NCBI RefSeq assembly: GCF_018320785.1
Contig: NC_054867.1
Location: forward strand, 21,889,855 to 21,953,854
Length of the DNA: 64,000 nucleotides
Origin: Cheilinus undulatus
Taxonomy: Eukaryota > Chordata > Actinopteri > Labriformes > Labridae
Direction of reading: 5' to 3'
In this document: positions 38,101 through 50,100 of the stretch, piece by piece
Layout: the number at the start of each line of letters is the position of its first letter
Position numbering within the stretch: the stretch's first letter is position 1
Program-made: the position numbers and the translations under genes
Notes under the pieces: generated by a model
What the model was told of the DNA's origin: nothing
What the model saw: the letters and a program-made list of their open reading frames with translations, nothing else
Databases searched by the model: none

Positions 38101-41100
38101 ATAAGATGTTTTACTCTTTTTAAAGTCAGATATTAGTGGAAAAAAGTCAGAAATTATTTAGATTGCTTTTATGGAGGAGTGAAGAAACCAGAAAATATTC
38201 ACTTTAAAGAAACAGGAAACAGAGAATTAGCTTTTTCTTTAAAGAAGGCTCATTTCAATTAATGTTATTGATAAAGTTTAATCAATCTGGAAAAGGGTGA
38301 CGTTCCCAATCTTTAGTATCCATATATAAATGCATTAGAATGTGGTAAAAGTGAGCATGAGTCATGAGAAACCTAAGCAGAGTTTGTGCTGACGGTGTGA
38401 AGGAGGGGCTGATTGTACTTTTATATACCTTTGTGATACCACTCCCTCCACCGGGCCTGCCTCTGATGATAAGAGCTCTGCTTGCTCTCAACTTTCCTTT
38501 AACCTGTCGAAGCCAGACAGCTCGATCCTCAGAGACGGTTTTCTGTTGGAAGACATTTGCGTGAGTAGTATCTCTTACTTGAGCTTTCAGGCAGCCAGGT
38601 CGGAGAGCTGGCATTAATTTTAACCCCTCCTTCTCCTCTCTATCCTGACCCTCTCCTCTGCTTTCAGCTGAATCCCCCCTCGTCCTCCTCCTCCCCGGCT
38701 CTTACTCTCTTATGCTGATGGTAGAGTTAAGAAAGGCAGTTCCTGCCTGGCAGACAGTCTGTTTGGGTTGCCCTCTTCCTCCTCTGCTTCTTCTTTTTCC
38801 TCTGTGTTATCTCCTCTTCACTTCCCTTCATGTAATGTCTTATCTTTCTTTAAGGTATGTCCAATCTTTATGTGACTATAGTTGAAACTTTCTTGGCTGT
38901 TGGCTTTATGTTTTGGATGTCATTGTTTCTTTGGTGTACAATATTACAGTTATTTGTAGCAGTCTGAGTAATTTGGTTTTACTATAGTAAGGAACAAAAA
39001 GTGACTTTGCCATACATAATTTAGATTTTTCAGCAGTTTTCTGTTGATGAATTTTACTTGGAAAACACCGCTGTCATTAATAGATTGAAGTTTGTTGGTA
39101 TGAAAAAAGAGATGTGTGTCATTGTGTATAAATGTATAAGTCTGTTCATGTTAACATTTTGTGTCAGACTCTTTTAGGTTTTTTTGTATGACTTGTGAAG
39201 TTCGCCAAGAGAAACTAAACCCTGCTGTGGTGTGTGAGCGTGCTAAAATAAGCCCAAGTATTCAGTAATACAGTCTGAGCTCTTCTTTAAATCCCTCATA
39301 ATGTTATGTGTCCTTCTACCTACTGGTTAGGACCGCTAAATTGGTAGTTGTTTTCTTCCTCTCAAAATACTAAATGACCCCTTCATGAAGGGATGGTAGC
39401 TGTCAGAAGGTAAATATAAGCAGGTATGACCCGGTGGTGTCAGACACTACTGTGACTCTTGAATTTAAGACATGTCAGTACTCCAGGCAGACCAGGGTCA
39501 ATGAGTAACTGAAGGAGCGGCTATGACGGTCTGTGTGATTCAACTTTTACAGCCCCCCTAACCTGATGTCACAGCACATGGGGATTTGGCCAGTTGTGAA
39601 AGAGCGTTATTGTTTCATCCTGTAGTTGTGGAAATAGGAGTTACTTGGCATTTGATCTGTTTATTCTTGATAATATGCATTTTGGAATCCTGATGGTATA
39701 ACCATCCAGCTTTTATTAGATTAAATACTGCTGTGTGATAAATGTTAAGTATATTGTTATATCTTAACACTTAACATTGTTTTGTATAAGGCAAATGATG
39801 TGCAACATTGGTAGTGTTTGTTTTATATATTGTGTATTTGTGATTGGTATGTGCTACTCTGCCACTGTGTTTAATACTGTGCCTTTAAGTATTCACCCTT
39901 TTTGATGTTTCACCCTGAAATTGATTTGATGGTTAATATAATTTGTTTTTTTGATTAAAAAACATTTTAATATCAAAGTAAAAACAGATTTCTACAAAGT
40001 AATGTCATTTAAACAAAAAATGTGTAGTCAAAAATAATTAATTGTATAAATATTCGCCCCCTTCAAGTCAGTATTTAGTAGATTTATCTTTGGCTGCAAT
40101 CACAGCACCGAGTCTGTGTGGATAGGTCTCAGTCAGACTTGTGCATCTGGACACTGCAGTTTTTCTCCATTCATCTTTGCTAAACTCTCAAGCTCTGTTG
40201 GGTTGCATGGGGACTGGGCATGAACAACCCTTTTCAAGTCCTGCCACAAATTCTCTTTTGAGTCAAGGCCTGGGCTGTGACTTGACCACTCCAGAACATT
40301 CACCTTGTTATCTTTAAACAATTTCTATATAGCTATTGCTGTATGCTTCAGGTCATTGTCTCACTGGAAATAAATCTTCTCCCAAGCTATAGTTTTCTTC
40401 AGACTGAATAAGATTGTCCCTCAAGATTTTCATGCATTTTTCTGCATACGTGTTACCCTCTACCTATACAAGTCTTCCAGGGCTTGCTGCTGAGAAGCAT
40501 CCCTGCAGCATGATGCTCACCCCTGTGCTTCGCATTGGGGATGGTGTGTTTGTGGTGATTTGCAGTGTTTGGTGTCTGCCAAACATAGTGTCCCATCTCC
40601 CATCTCAGCTGCTGAAGCTTGCAACTTCGTAGCCCTAACTGCAGAGTACTCATAGGTGTCTGTTGGTGGCTTCTCTCACTAGTCTTCTTCTTGCACGGCC
40701 ACTTGGTTTGTGACGACAGCCTGATCTAGGCAGATTTGCACGTGTGCCATATTCCTTCCATTTCTTGATGATGGATTTAACTGAATTCCAGGGATGTTTA
40801 GTGCCTTATATATATTTTTTATTCTACCCTTGACTTAAACTTTTCAATGACCTTTTCTGTGAGTTGCTTGGAGTGTTCTTTTGTCTTCATGGTGTAATGG
40901 TAGCCAGGAATACTGATTAACCAGTGACTGGACCTTTTAGACACCTTTATACTACAATCCCGTGAGATTCATTCGGTGCACTCAGGTGATCCCAAATTTT
41001 ACTAACTGTGAGACCACTAGCATCAATTGGCTGGACCTCTGTTGAATTAGGTTTAGTCACTCTGAAGGGGGTAAATATTCATGCAGTCAGTTATTTACCT

Positions 41101-44100
41101 CACATATTTATCTTTGATTGACTTTACTTTGTGGAAATCTGTTTTCCCTTTGACATAAAAAAATATTTTATATAAATTCTATGAGGGGAAAAAGCTGCAT
41201 TTATTGACCATGATGGATTTATGAAATCAGTTAAAGGATAAAACATCCAAGGGGTGAATACTTTTTACAGGGACTCTTAATTGTTGTTATTTCATGGCTT
41301 CTACTATGTTGGAATCAGGATCTAGACAGAGGTATGCAGCATTTCGGTCAAAGATAAATTTTCTTAAAGAGAATAAATCAATTTGTATCATGTTGAGAAC
41401 ATTACAAGACTGAAGTGTCTAATTTAGGTAAAGCAACTAAAAAGAAATAAAAATAGAATTTGCATTTAAGATCTGAATGCAGATTGCTTTCCACATTGGC
41501 TTTATATTAAACAGAAGGTTACCTCATTAGACATGATATGGCAGCTTTCGACTAGCCTCTGCTGCTGTCACTACAGTATATACTTTGCTTCCACCCACCA
41601 TTATCTTGTGATATAATTGGTTTCAGACCTGTAATAATAAGATCTGTTGTCTGTTTCCACAGATGCTTTGTTGGCGGACCTTGAGTCCACAACATCCCAC
41701 ATTTCCAAGCGACCACTCTTCCTGTCTGACGACACCGCCTACTCCATCCCTGTTGGGGGTCCGATCCAGCAGGACATCTGCTCTCCGCCACAAGTCCCAC
41801 CAAATCCCTCAGAGCAAAACGGACTAGATGAAACAGAGGTAAAGAAACATACTGAAGTGCTATGGTTTGTATATAATAAAAATATCATAACCACTCTTTA
41901 TCTCTCTTATGAAAAAAGCACAAACTAGTTGCTTCATGTGTGAAAATGTCTTTTAAATTCTCTGTTGTTACTTTACTTCTCTTTCTCAGTCCTTTAGCCC
42001 AGCTCAGAAAAGTCCCTGGTCAAGAGAGAGCAGCAGTCCAACCCAGCCTATTGGTGAGGAGGACCACGTTTACAGGTAAGAACATAGTGTTGGATCAATA
42101 GATAATTAAAAGTCTTACAACTGACCCATCACTACAGTCACTTGAACATTAAGCTGTCTAAGTTAATGTTAATGGTTTTCAGTGGGGTGGGCTATTAGTA
42201 CAGTCTTTGCAGCTTTAAGCACTGATGTCTGCTCGTCAAAGAACATAAGTGCTAAAGCTAAATTGAAAAGTTAATACGGGTAGCCAACATAACAGAGCTG
42301 ATCTTGACCTAACCTTAGCAGCAGTTAGCTAACTTATGGTAACATTACATAGCAAAGATTGCAGTAAGGTGATATCATACATCAGTGATAATCAACTGGC
42401 TACCCAGGGGCCACATCAGGCCCCCAAGCATTATAAAATTCAGAGCATGAGCAGAGGAAAAATATATATATTGTGGTATTTCAGGATTTTTTTTATAAAC
42501 TCCCTACAGCTTTGAAAAAAAACAATTGAGATTGAAACAATGATCAGGAATGACTTATTTCTTCATTCATTTCTCAGAAGTCCACAAATACTGGTAAATA
42601 TAATGCACGTTAAACAAATATTCATCCGTCCATTCTTGATTTAATTAAAAAAAGAAAATGCAGTTTTCTGTGCCAACCTTTAGCTTCAGCTTCATTGGGA
42701 GTGCATTTTTCCTGTTTAGATTTTTCAGTCATTACTACACAGTACTTAAGCATCAAATTCAGTGATGAACAATGTGACAGTCATTGAAATATTCAGCCAA
42801 AATATCTCAGTCGCCCCCTTGTGGCTGGCTATGATATAGGGACTGGTCTCGCTATTAGAGCCTAAATATTATGTACGGAATTATTTGAACTAAAAATTGT
42901 TAGTTGGATTATTTTTTTAAAATTTCTTGAGTTTATTTGAAAGTTCGGCCCCAAAGTGTCTTTTCAGGAAAAAACTGGCCCTTGTAAAAATGTATTTGAT
43001 GATCTCTGCCATCCATGTTGTAGACATTGGGTATGAGGTATACTTGTCACTTTGCGGTAAACTGCATTGCCTTACCTTAGAACAAATGTAGACATCATTA
43101 ATCTTTTTTACATTGAGCTGTCTATGTGGTCTATCATATAGCTTAATCCAAAGTAAACACTTTGCTGTGTTTATCTGAGATTTAGAAAACTGTATAAAAT
43201 GCACTTCATTCTCCAGCCTCTCAGGATCGGTGTTGCCTTTCCCCCATACACACTCCTTTTCTCTGGAGTTCTGTGAGCTGCATGTCCAAGTGTATTGTGC
43301 AGATACAAGAAATGTGATTAGCTTGTGGTATTAGAGGGTGGTTTAGACTAAGCAATAGGTCAGTAGCATGAACCTCCTAGTGCAGAGGACTCTTAAGTAA
43401 CCGCCATATTATTGTAACTTTAGGTACCCTAACCAAAAGCAAATGATGTTCCTGTTTTAAGTACTTGTGTCATCAACAAGCCAACCACTATCAGTCTTAA
43501 GATGTGACAGCATTTTTACCCATGTCTAGCTCTGTTTGTGATGCTTTTTCTCCCTTCTTGGTACAGTTTCCCTAATAAACAGAAGAATAGTGACTCATCA
43601 ACTGGTGCCATGAACTCATCCTTGGGCAGCAACCTGTCAGAGCTGGACCGACTGCTGTTGGAGCTAAATGCTGTCCAGCAGAGCACCCCTGTCTTCCCCA
43701 CAGAAGGTACACAAAAAGATTATGACAGTCCATACAGTTAAATGTTTCTCTGCTGGAACTCAGACACCACAATACATTTGGCAATTCCTTTTTTTTGCAC
43801 TGTGGCCCCTTGCTATACTTTTAGTGTTCACAGTAGTAAAGACTGGACTATCAATCCAAGAGAGAAATTAATTTACAAATATTATGTTCAACAGAGGAAA
43901 CAGCCCCTCCACTGCCTGCTAGCAGCACCATCCACCATATCCAGGAGAATGGCGTCTCTACTACAGGCAAGGTAGCTCCACCAGTACTGGAGAAGCCTAA
44001 ACGTAGTGTGGCAACTCGAGGGATAGAGGATGTACGACCAAGTGTCGAGAGGCTTCTGGATGAGCTGGAGAGCTCCGTTCCCTCACCCATGTAAGCAACA

Positions 44101-47100
44101 AACTATTAAAATGCTATAGAAACTCTATTATTTAATGTTAATGTAAAAAATAATTTTAAGTGTAGCATAGGCATTGAAAATGTATGGTCAGTAAATTTTG
44201 TCCTTGTCTTCTTTAGTCCCACACCACTGGTTGTGTCAGATGAACAAACAGAAGGACAAGAGGAAACACCAGCACAGCAGCAAGCCAGGATGTCGGCCTC
44301 CTCTGCCACAAGAGAGCTGGATGAGCTGATGGCCTCCCTGTCTGACTTCAAGGTCCAAAGCAACGTGAGTATGGTCAGCAAGTGGGTAGATTTTGTGTCT
44401 TTTTTGTATTTAGGTACTACTTTGTTGCGTGACATTTAACTCTTAAAGTTTGATTTGACTAAGTCTTTTGTCTGACTTTATTGATATTTTTCTGTTCTGG
44501 TGTTCAATCAGTTTCTGCTGCTGAAGTCAGGCTAGTTACATTCTGTTTTTCTATATCTGTATGGTTGTAATTTTTCTACACCTGTGCGATGATGCAGGAA
44601 ATTTTTGAGTTTACTTTAAATTAAAATGTCAATAATATGCACTGCAGAAAAAGAGAAGCTCTTTTTATTCATTTCATAGGACAGATGTAAAGGGAAGAGT
44701 ATGAGTTCTTCAGAAACTACAAGCAAACCTGTGCTGTTTTGCAAGTTGAACAGTGTGTAGGAGTTTGTTTGCATGTTTTGAAATCATGCTTGCAAGTTCT
44801 TATTTAGGCCCATGACGATGTATTTAGAAGAAGTGTTGCTGAAAATGTGTCAATTCTGTCTAAGTGATGTTGGCTGTCCTTCTACAAGGACTACTACAAA
44901 AACAGAATATTTTTGTCAGATTATCAGAAGCAATAGTTTATTTGGTCCTTATACAGAAATGTTTTTATTAGGATATTTGAATGAACTCCACTCATACCTT
45001 GCTTTCTCTTCAAGAAAACTTTCTTTTATCCTTCCCATTCTCATTTTGTTTTTCTTGGTGTCTTTCTCTTTTCTTTTTTGCTGTTTGTCCTGTCTCACTA
45101 TCTTTACATCACGGTTTCTGCTTTAGTCTGGTTCTCAGCTGTCCATGAATCAGGAGGTAGTTGTAGAGCCATCACTTCTTACTGGTTCATCAGTTGTTGA
45201 AGCAGTAACCACCCCATCTATAAATCCTTATTTGAGTTCAGTGGATACCCCTCTAACTTCTAGTTATGAGACTCCCTCCTCCACCCCTCTTTCTCTGGAA
45301 CTACACATAGACGAAGATGGTGGATCAGCTCGTTCCACTGTTGTGATTTCATCATCGAAGAGCCTTCAGTACTCCCAGGTCCAACAGATAGATGATGGTG
45401 TCAGTGTCACTTCTGAGATCTCCACTGTAGAGACCATCAGTATCTCTAGTAGCACAAAGCCTCCTAGTCCAGTTGAAGTCTCTGATGGTAAAGTCTCAAG
45501 TCCACTTCAGAAAAGCTCAAGTCCAGTCAGTGTTGGAAAAAGTTCCAGCCCCATACCTACCCCCCAAAGCTCCAGTCCAGTCATTGTTTCAAACAGTCCC
45601 AGTCCTGTTACTGTTTCTACAAAACCCAGCCCTACTCTCACAGCAACAAGTCCCAGCCCCCCTGATCTTAAATGCCCTAAAAGTCCAAGTCCAGTCCCAA
45701 AAAACTGTAGTCCAACCCCTGTCAGTAGTAGTCCGGAACCACTTGAAAAGACAGCTAGTCCGGTCACAGTTCCAAGGCTATCAAGTCCTGTCCCACAAAG
45801 TGCAAGTCCAGTGACAGTCCCTACTATTTCTAGTTCTTTAACCATCCCACAGAGTGCTAGTCCTGAAACAGTTCCAAAGTGTGCTAGTCCCATGTCAATA
45901 CCTAGACTTTCGAGTCCCGTTCCCAAGACTGCAAGTCCTGTGACAATACCAAATATCACCAGTTTAGAAACTTTACCCAAAACATCTAGTCCTGAAAAAT
46001 CATCAAAGAGTGTCAGCCCAGTAGTTCTCCCAAGACTTTCAAGTCCAGTACCATCTACAAAAACTGAAACTACAGCTCCTAAGAGTCCTGTTCCAGTCAT
46101 CAAAAAATACTACACTGTTCCAGCCACGAGCAGTCCTAGAGCTTCACCAGTTTCACCCACGGTTGTGCCATCCAAAAGCCTGTCTCCCTCTCTGACAGAA
46201 AAGCATGTAGGGGACATACTGGATTTAACTTGGCCATGCCGGGAGCCTTTGTTGGACGATGCTTTGGACAAACTCTTGGCCCCTGAATCTACCCGACCGA
46301 GTGACAACCAGCCATCTGCCAGCATCATGCTTGGAGTTGAAGACAGAATTTGGGAGGAAGAAGACGGAATTTACCCTGAACTCAGCCGAGAGGGAACTCT
46401 GACACCCATGACTGAGTCCAGCTGGATGGATGAGTGCTTCACCCCCTCCACCTGCCCCGGGACACCAGATGCAACGCTGGACCTGCCCACGCAGCAGCCC
46501 TCTGCTGTTGAGCGACTGTCTGCTTCTGGCCAAGTAGGACACATCAACTTGACTCTCCCAAAATAAGCTGCTGGCATACAAGCTAAGAGAGGCTTTATTA
46601 CCCCATGGGGTCTCTTTTATTTGGCCATGTGGCCCAAGACATTAATTATCTTTGACAATAAGGGCAGAGCCGTTCAGTCACAATGTTCTGGCAGTAGTCT
46701 GGCTTTAGTTGCCTTAATAGACTTGTTTTGGGAGAGCAGCTCCAACAAAAATCAAGGAGCTGTTTAAAAAGTACAAAAACAGTGTGTTGATGAGAGATTT
46801 CCTCCATCTCTGGTGTGATGCATGTGGTGTCATTGCATAGCAATTGCAAAATGCCTTGGGGGAGAAATCTCCCTTTAGAGGCTATTTGTGGCTGATGTTG
46901 AAAGCTTTTCTGAAGGGATGTTTCTGCACGCCTATACTTGCTTCAGTCGACCTCACCGTGTTAGTCACAGGGATTGGCCTGTCGTGTTTTTGCAACCCGT
47001 GGATGATGCACAAAATGTGTTTTTAATCACTGATGGTGTCATTTATGCAGCAAAGCGCACATGTTGTGGAAAGAGCTTAAAAACTTTGCTTTTTGTACTT

Positions 47101-50100
47101 GCTTTGGCAATTGAAGACTCGTGTACAAGATGTAGAAGGCCTGTGATGTTTTCACTTCAGTGTCCAGCATGCCCTGTCAGAGTTTCCTGCATAGTTTGAA
47201 TAGAAGTAGAGAATGAATTTGAATGCAGTGAAAAGCTATGCCTGGCTTTTGTAGTAAAGGTTTGATTGGATTGACAGTAGCTGAAAAAAACCTGCCATTG
47301 TTGACAAAATGATTTCTTGAGTAGATTTCCCTCTTGAATGAGACACTCTGCCCTTGGCCTGCTTGTGTTTGCAACTCGACATGGACTTTCTGGTGAATTG
47401 CACATGCTCATACCATGTACTCTCCAGCTCAAATCGGTTATCCGCCGCACCAAAGAGACCTCCAATGTGCATCCGATGTACAAAGACGGGATGTTGAGAC
47501 GTAAAATGGGACCAATCATTGTGAATAAGAGCAACTCTCAAGACAGGCTCATTGAGGAGCTGCAGGGGAAGCTGGGAATTGGAAAAGTGGAGCGCAGACG
47601 CAAGCAGCAGCCAGACGATTGGCTGACAGAAGGAGTTATCGTCATGTCCAACCCACAGCGAACACGGGAAGAGGGAGTTCAGCCTGCTGTGGATAAGGTA
47701 GACTCAGCTTGAGTCTGTCCTTTGTAGTGCTATCCTTGGACAGTGTTAGACTAAGAGTTGAAAATTAAATCTCCAAAGGCGACGCTAATGTTAAGTCAAG
47801 ATACTAACTAGTAAATATGGAACAGAGATAGACATTTTATGGGTGTTTGGCAGCTTCATACACTTTATTTATGTGCCAGTTTCTTTCCTCCTTTGTCTCC
47901 CTTTCTGACGTCTTTTTTCTGTTATCTGTTTGCTCTTTTCTCTCCCTTCCCTCCCTCAGAAAATCATCATCCCTCCAGAATCACCTGCCCCACAAAGAAA
48001 AATTCTCCCCCCTCCACAATCTCCCCCAGCACCCAAAAAGCCACCCCCAGTCAAGCAGACTCCTCCACCTTTACCTCCACCCCCTCCGACCCCTCCACCT
48101 CCTCGAGAACCAACCCCTCCTCCCCCGAAGGAGCCCACTCCTCCTCCTAGGGAGCCCACGCCTCCCCCTGCACAGCCTCCTCCATCGCCTAGCCCCCCTC
48201 CCAAACCCGCTACACCTCCTCCACCTCCCAAGGTCTTTGTATCAGTGGGTTGTCAGACCGAGTACGATCCCATCTTTCCTCCACTGCAGGCACGCATCGC
48301 CTCTTTTCTTTTACGTCATGCTCTCTCCTCATTTTCTGTCAGCTGTTTTCTTTCTGCTTTGAGTGATTTTATTTGAGCATGTGACTCATTCGGTTCACAT
48401 CCAAGCAGTTGCAACTTTTTTTGCAAGCATGACTTCTCTGGCTCTGTTTAAAGCCACTGGTGTCGAGCTGTGCTAGATGGCAACAGTTTGTCTCTTTAAA
48501 GCTTTGTTTGAAATCCAGTCAGTCCAGGTTATGAGTGGTGATGACGGCCAGGCTAGAAAGACTGAGCCCCTTTTCTAATTCTGACATCTGACGGCGTCAG
48601 CGGCTGTGTGTTCAGAGTGCAATGTGGAGTTTAAGAGCTTAGAGGAAAGAGGAGTGTAACCCCCATGTTCCAGTTACACTAACTTTCCTGCAATGAGCAG
48701 GGATGGTATGCTCACAGTGCAACTGAAACCCAATCCGCCACATGACAGCACAGTTACCAGCATGGTTATAACATCTCCCACAGGACTTCCGTCAACAGGT
48801 CCTACAGGGTTAGATACAAGCACGTTGAAGCTGAATGCCACTTAACGTCTCCTCATTTAGAATCAGAACGCCTTTTGTGAAAAGCAGTAGATTAATGAGA
48901 TTAATAGTACTATCTGCACCTACATCAGTAGCTGTTGTATGTATGTGTATGTGAGTGAGAAAGAATACATGCAGCAGAGATGCTATTTTCTCTCTCACTG
49001 GAATGTGAGAGTCATGAATCTCCAATGACCACACCATCTGAGACACCCTGCTCTTGCTTACATTTCAGGAGCCAGAGACATTCACTCACACAACATTGAT
49101 ATTAAGAGAGACATCATTAATATCTCCAAACATAAATAAGGGTTGAACAGCATTCATCCCAGACACTTTTACAGGGCTTTCTTCTTATTTTATCCTGAGT
49201 AAGTTAAAAGAGATGGCTAAAAGCATTCTGAATATCTCACTGGTTCTAACCTCAGCAGTTTAGGTAAAGGCTATCAAAGTGCACTTTCAAAAGGCATGTG
49301 TAAGTAACATTATATTTACAGATTTATGTATACTGCCATGAGATAAGCACCTCTGGAGCTCTAAGGCCTCAGACTGGGTGTGTGAAGTGTGCCGTGTCAC
49401 AGCATATTTTCATTTTGGTTTGCAGGTCAAGAAGTCTCTTGAATATGTATTATTTATTATGACATGTGCTGCTGACCTCTTGGCCAGGTCACCCTTGTGA
49501 AAGAGATCTCGGTCTCAGTGTTTTTTTTTAATCTGGTTAAGTAAAGGTTAAAAACAATAAATAAAAAGTCAGGGCTTTCAGACTGCCTGCAAAAGCAACA
49601 CGTCTCATGTATTTGATATGCACGTCTCGATCTAGAAGAATCTAGAGAATAGAGGGCTCGCCTATATTTTCAGTAAGGCGTTTGGCTTAATTTGACAGGA
49701 AAATTATTATTAGAGGGCCATATTTATGGTGTTGTAGTAGATATGAATGTCCACATGTGTTTGTAGTCTGTTCCTTGATGATCCTGATGAAGCTGTAATT
49801 TGTTGCTTTAAAGGGATATTTCAGTATTTCTGAAGTTGGGTTGTCTGAGGTACATGGTGATAGTAGTGGAATTATCCTCCAGTGATTTTTGAGAGCGTTA
49901 CCCCCTCAAACAGGACCTGCTTGGGGAAGCTAGGCTAGTTCTGTTTAATTTAGCGAACTCAAGGTTAAAATTGGCCAAAAAAACCAATGCTTGCTTGAAT
50001 GTATGCCATATTGAAAATTTTTGCTGTGTTTTATTTATTTTTTATTTGTGCCAAACTGAGAGGCTTTCTGGGTAAATAATGATATGCTTCAGTTTTTTTT

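Larger units (their letters stand above)
17115..41662 (+). other. pxn intron 1 (about 24.5 kb)
   Basis: The donor is GTAAGT at 17115 and the acceptor TTTCCACAG ends at 41662. The intron contains two hAT MITEs, a TTAA MITE, three Tc1 copies and LINE fragments, listed separately. The 17.1-24.5 kb part has no recognised element, apart from an inverted copy of the degenerate 10.37-kb repeat at about 21830-22000 and CT-rich and CA-rich tracts. Stretches at 25.1-29.0, 31.2-34.0 and 38.0-39.9 kb show nothing I can name. Alternative first exons could hide here but none is evident. Confidence 0.85.

Noticed and set aside
41647..41662. Possible alternative start just upstream of pxn exon 2
   Set aside because: The extension uses a non-ATG codon inside the polypyrimidine/acceptor region; the spliced MDDL start is the family form.
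45507..46103. 198-codon open frame on the minus strand, rich in GL and VTGLAL repeats
   Set aside because: It is the exact antisense of the Ser-Pro repeat in pxn exon 7; the repeat's codon pattern keeps it open. No splice or promoter support.
47956..48231. Glycine-rich minus-strand frame
   Set aside because: It is the antisense of the CCT/CCC-rich polyproline exon of pxn.
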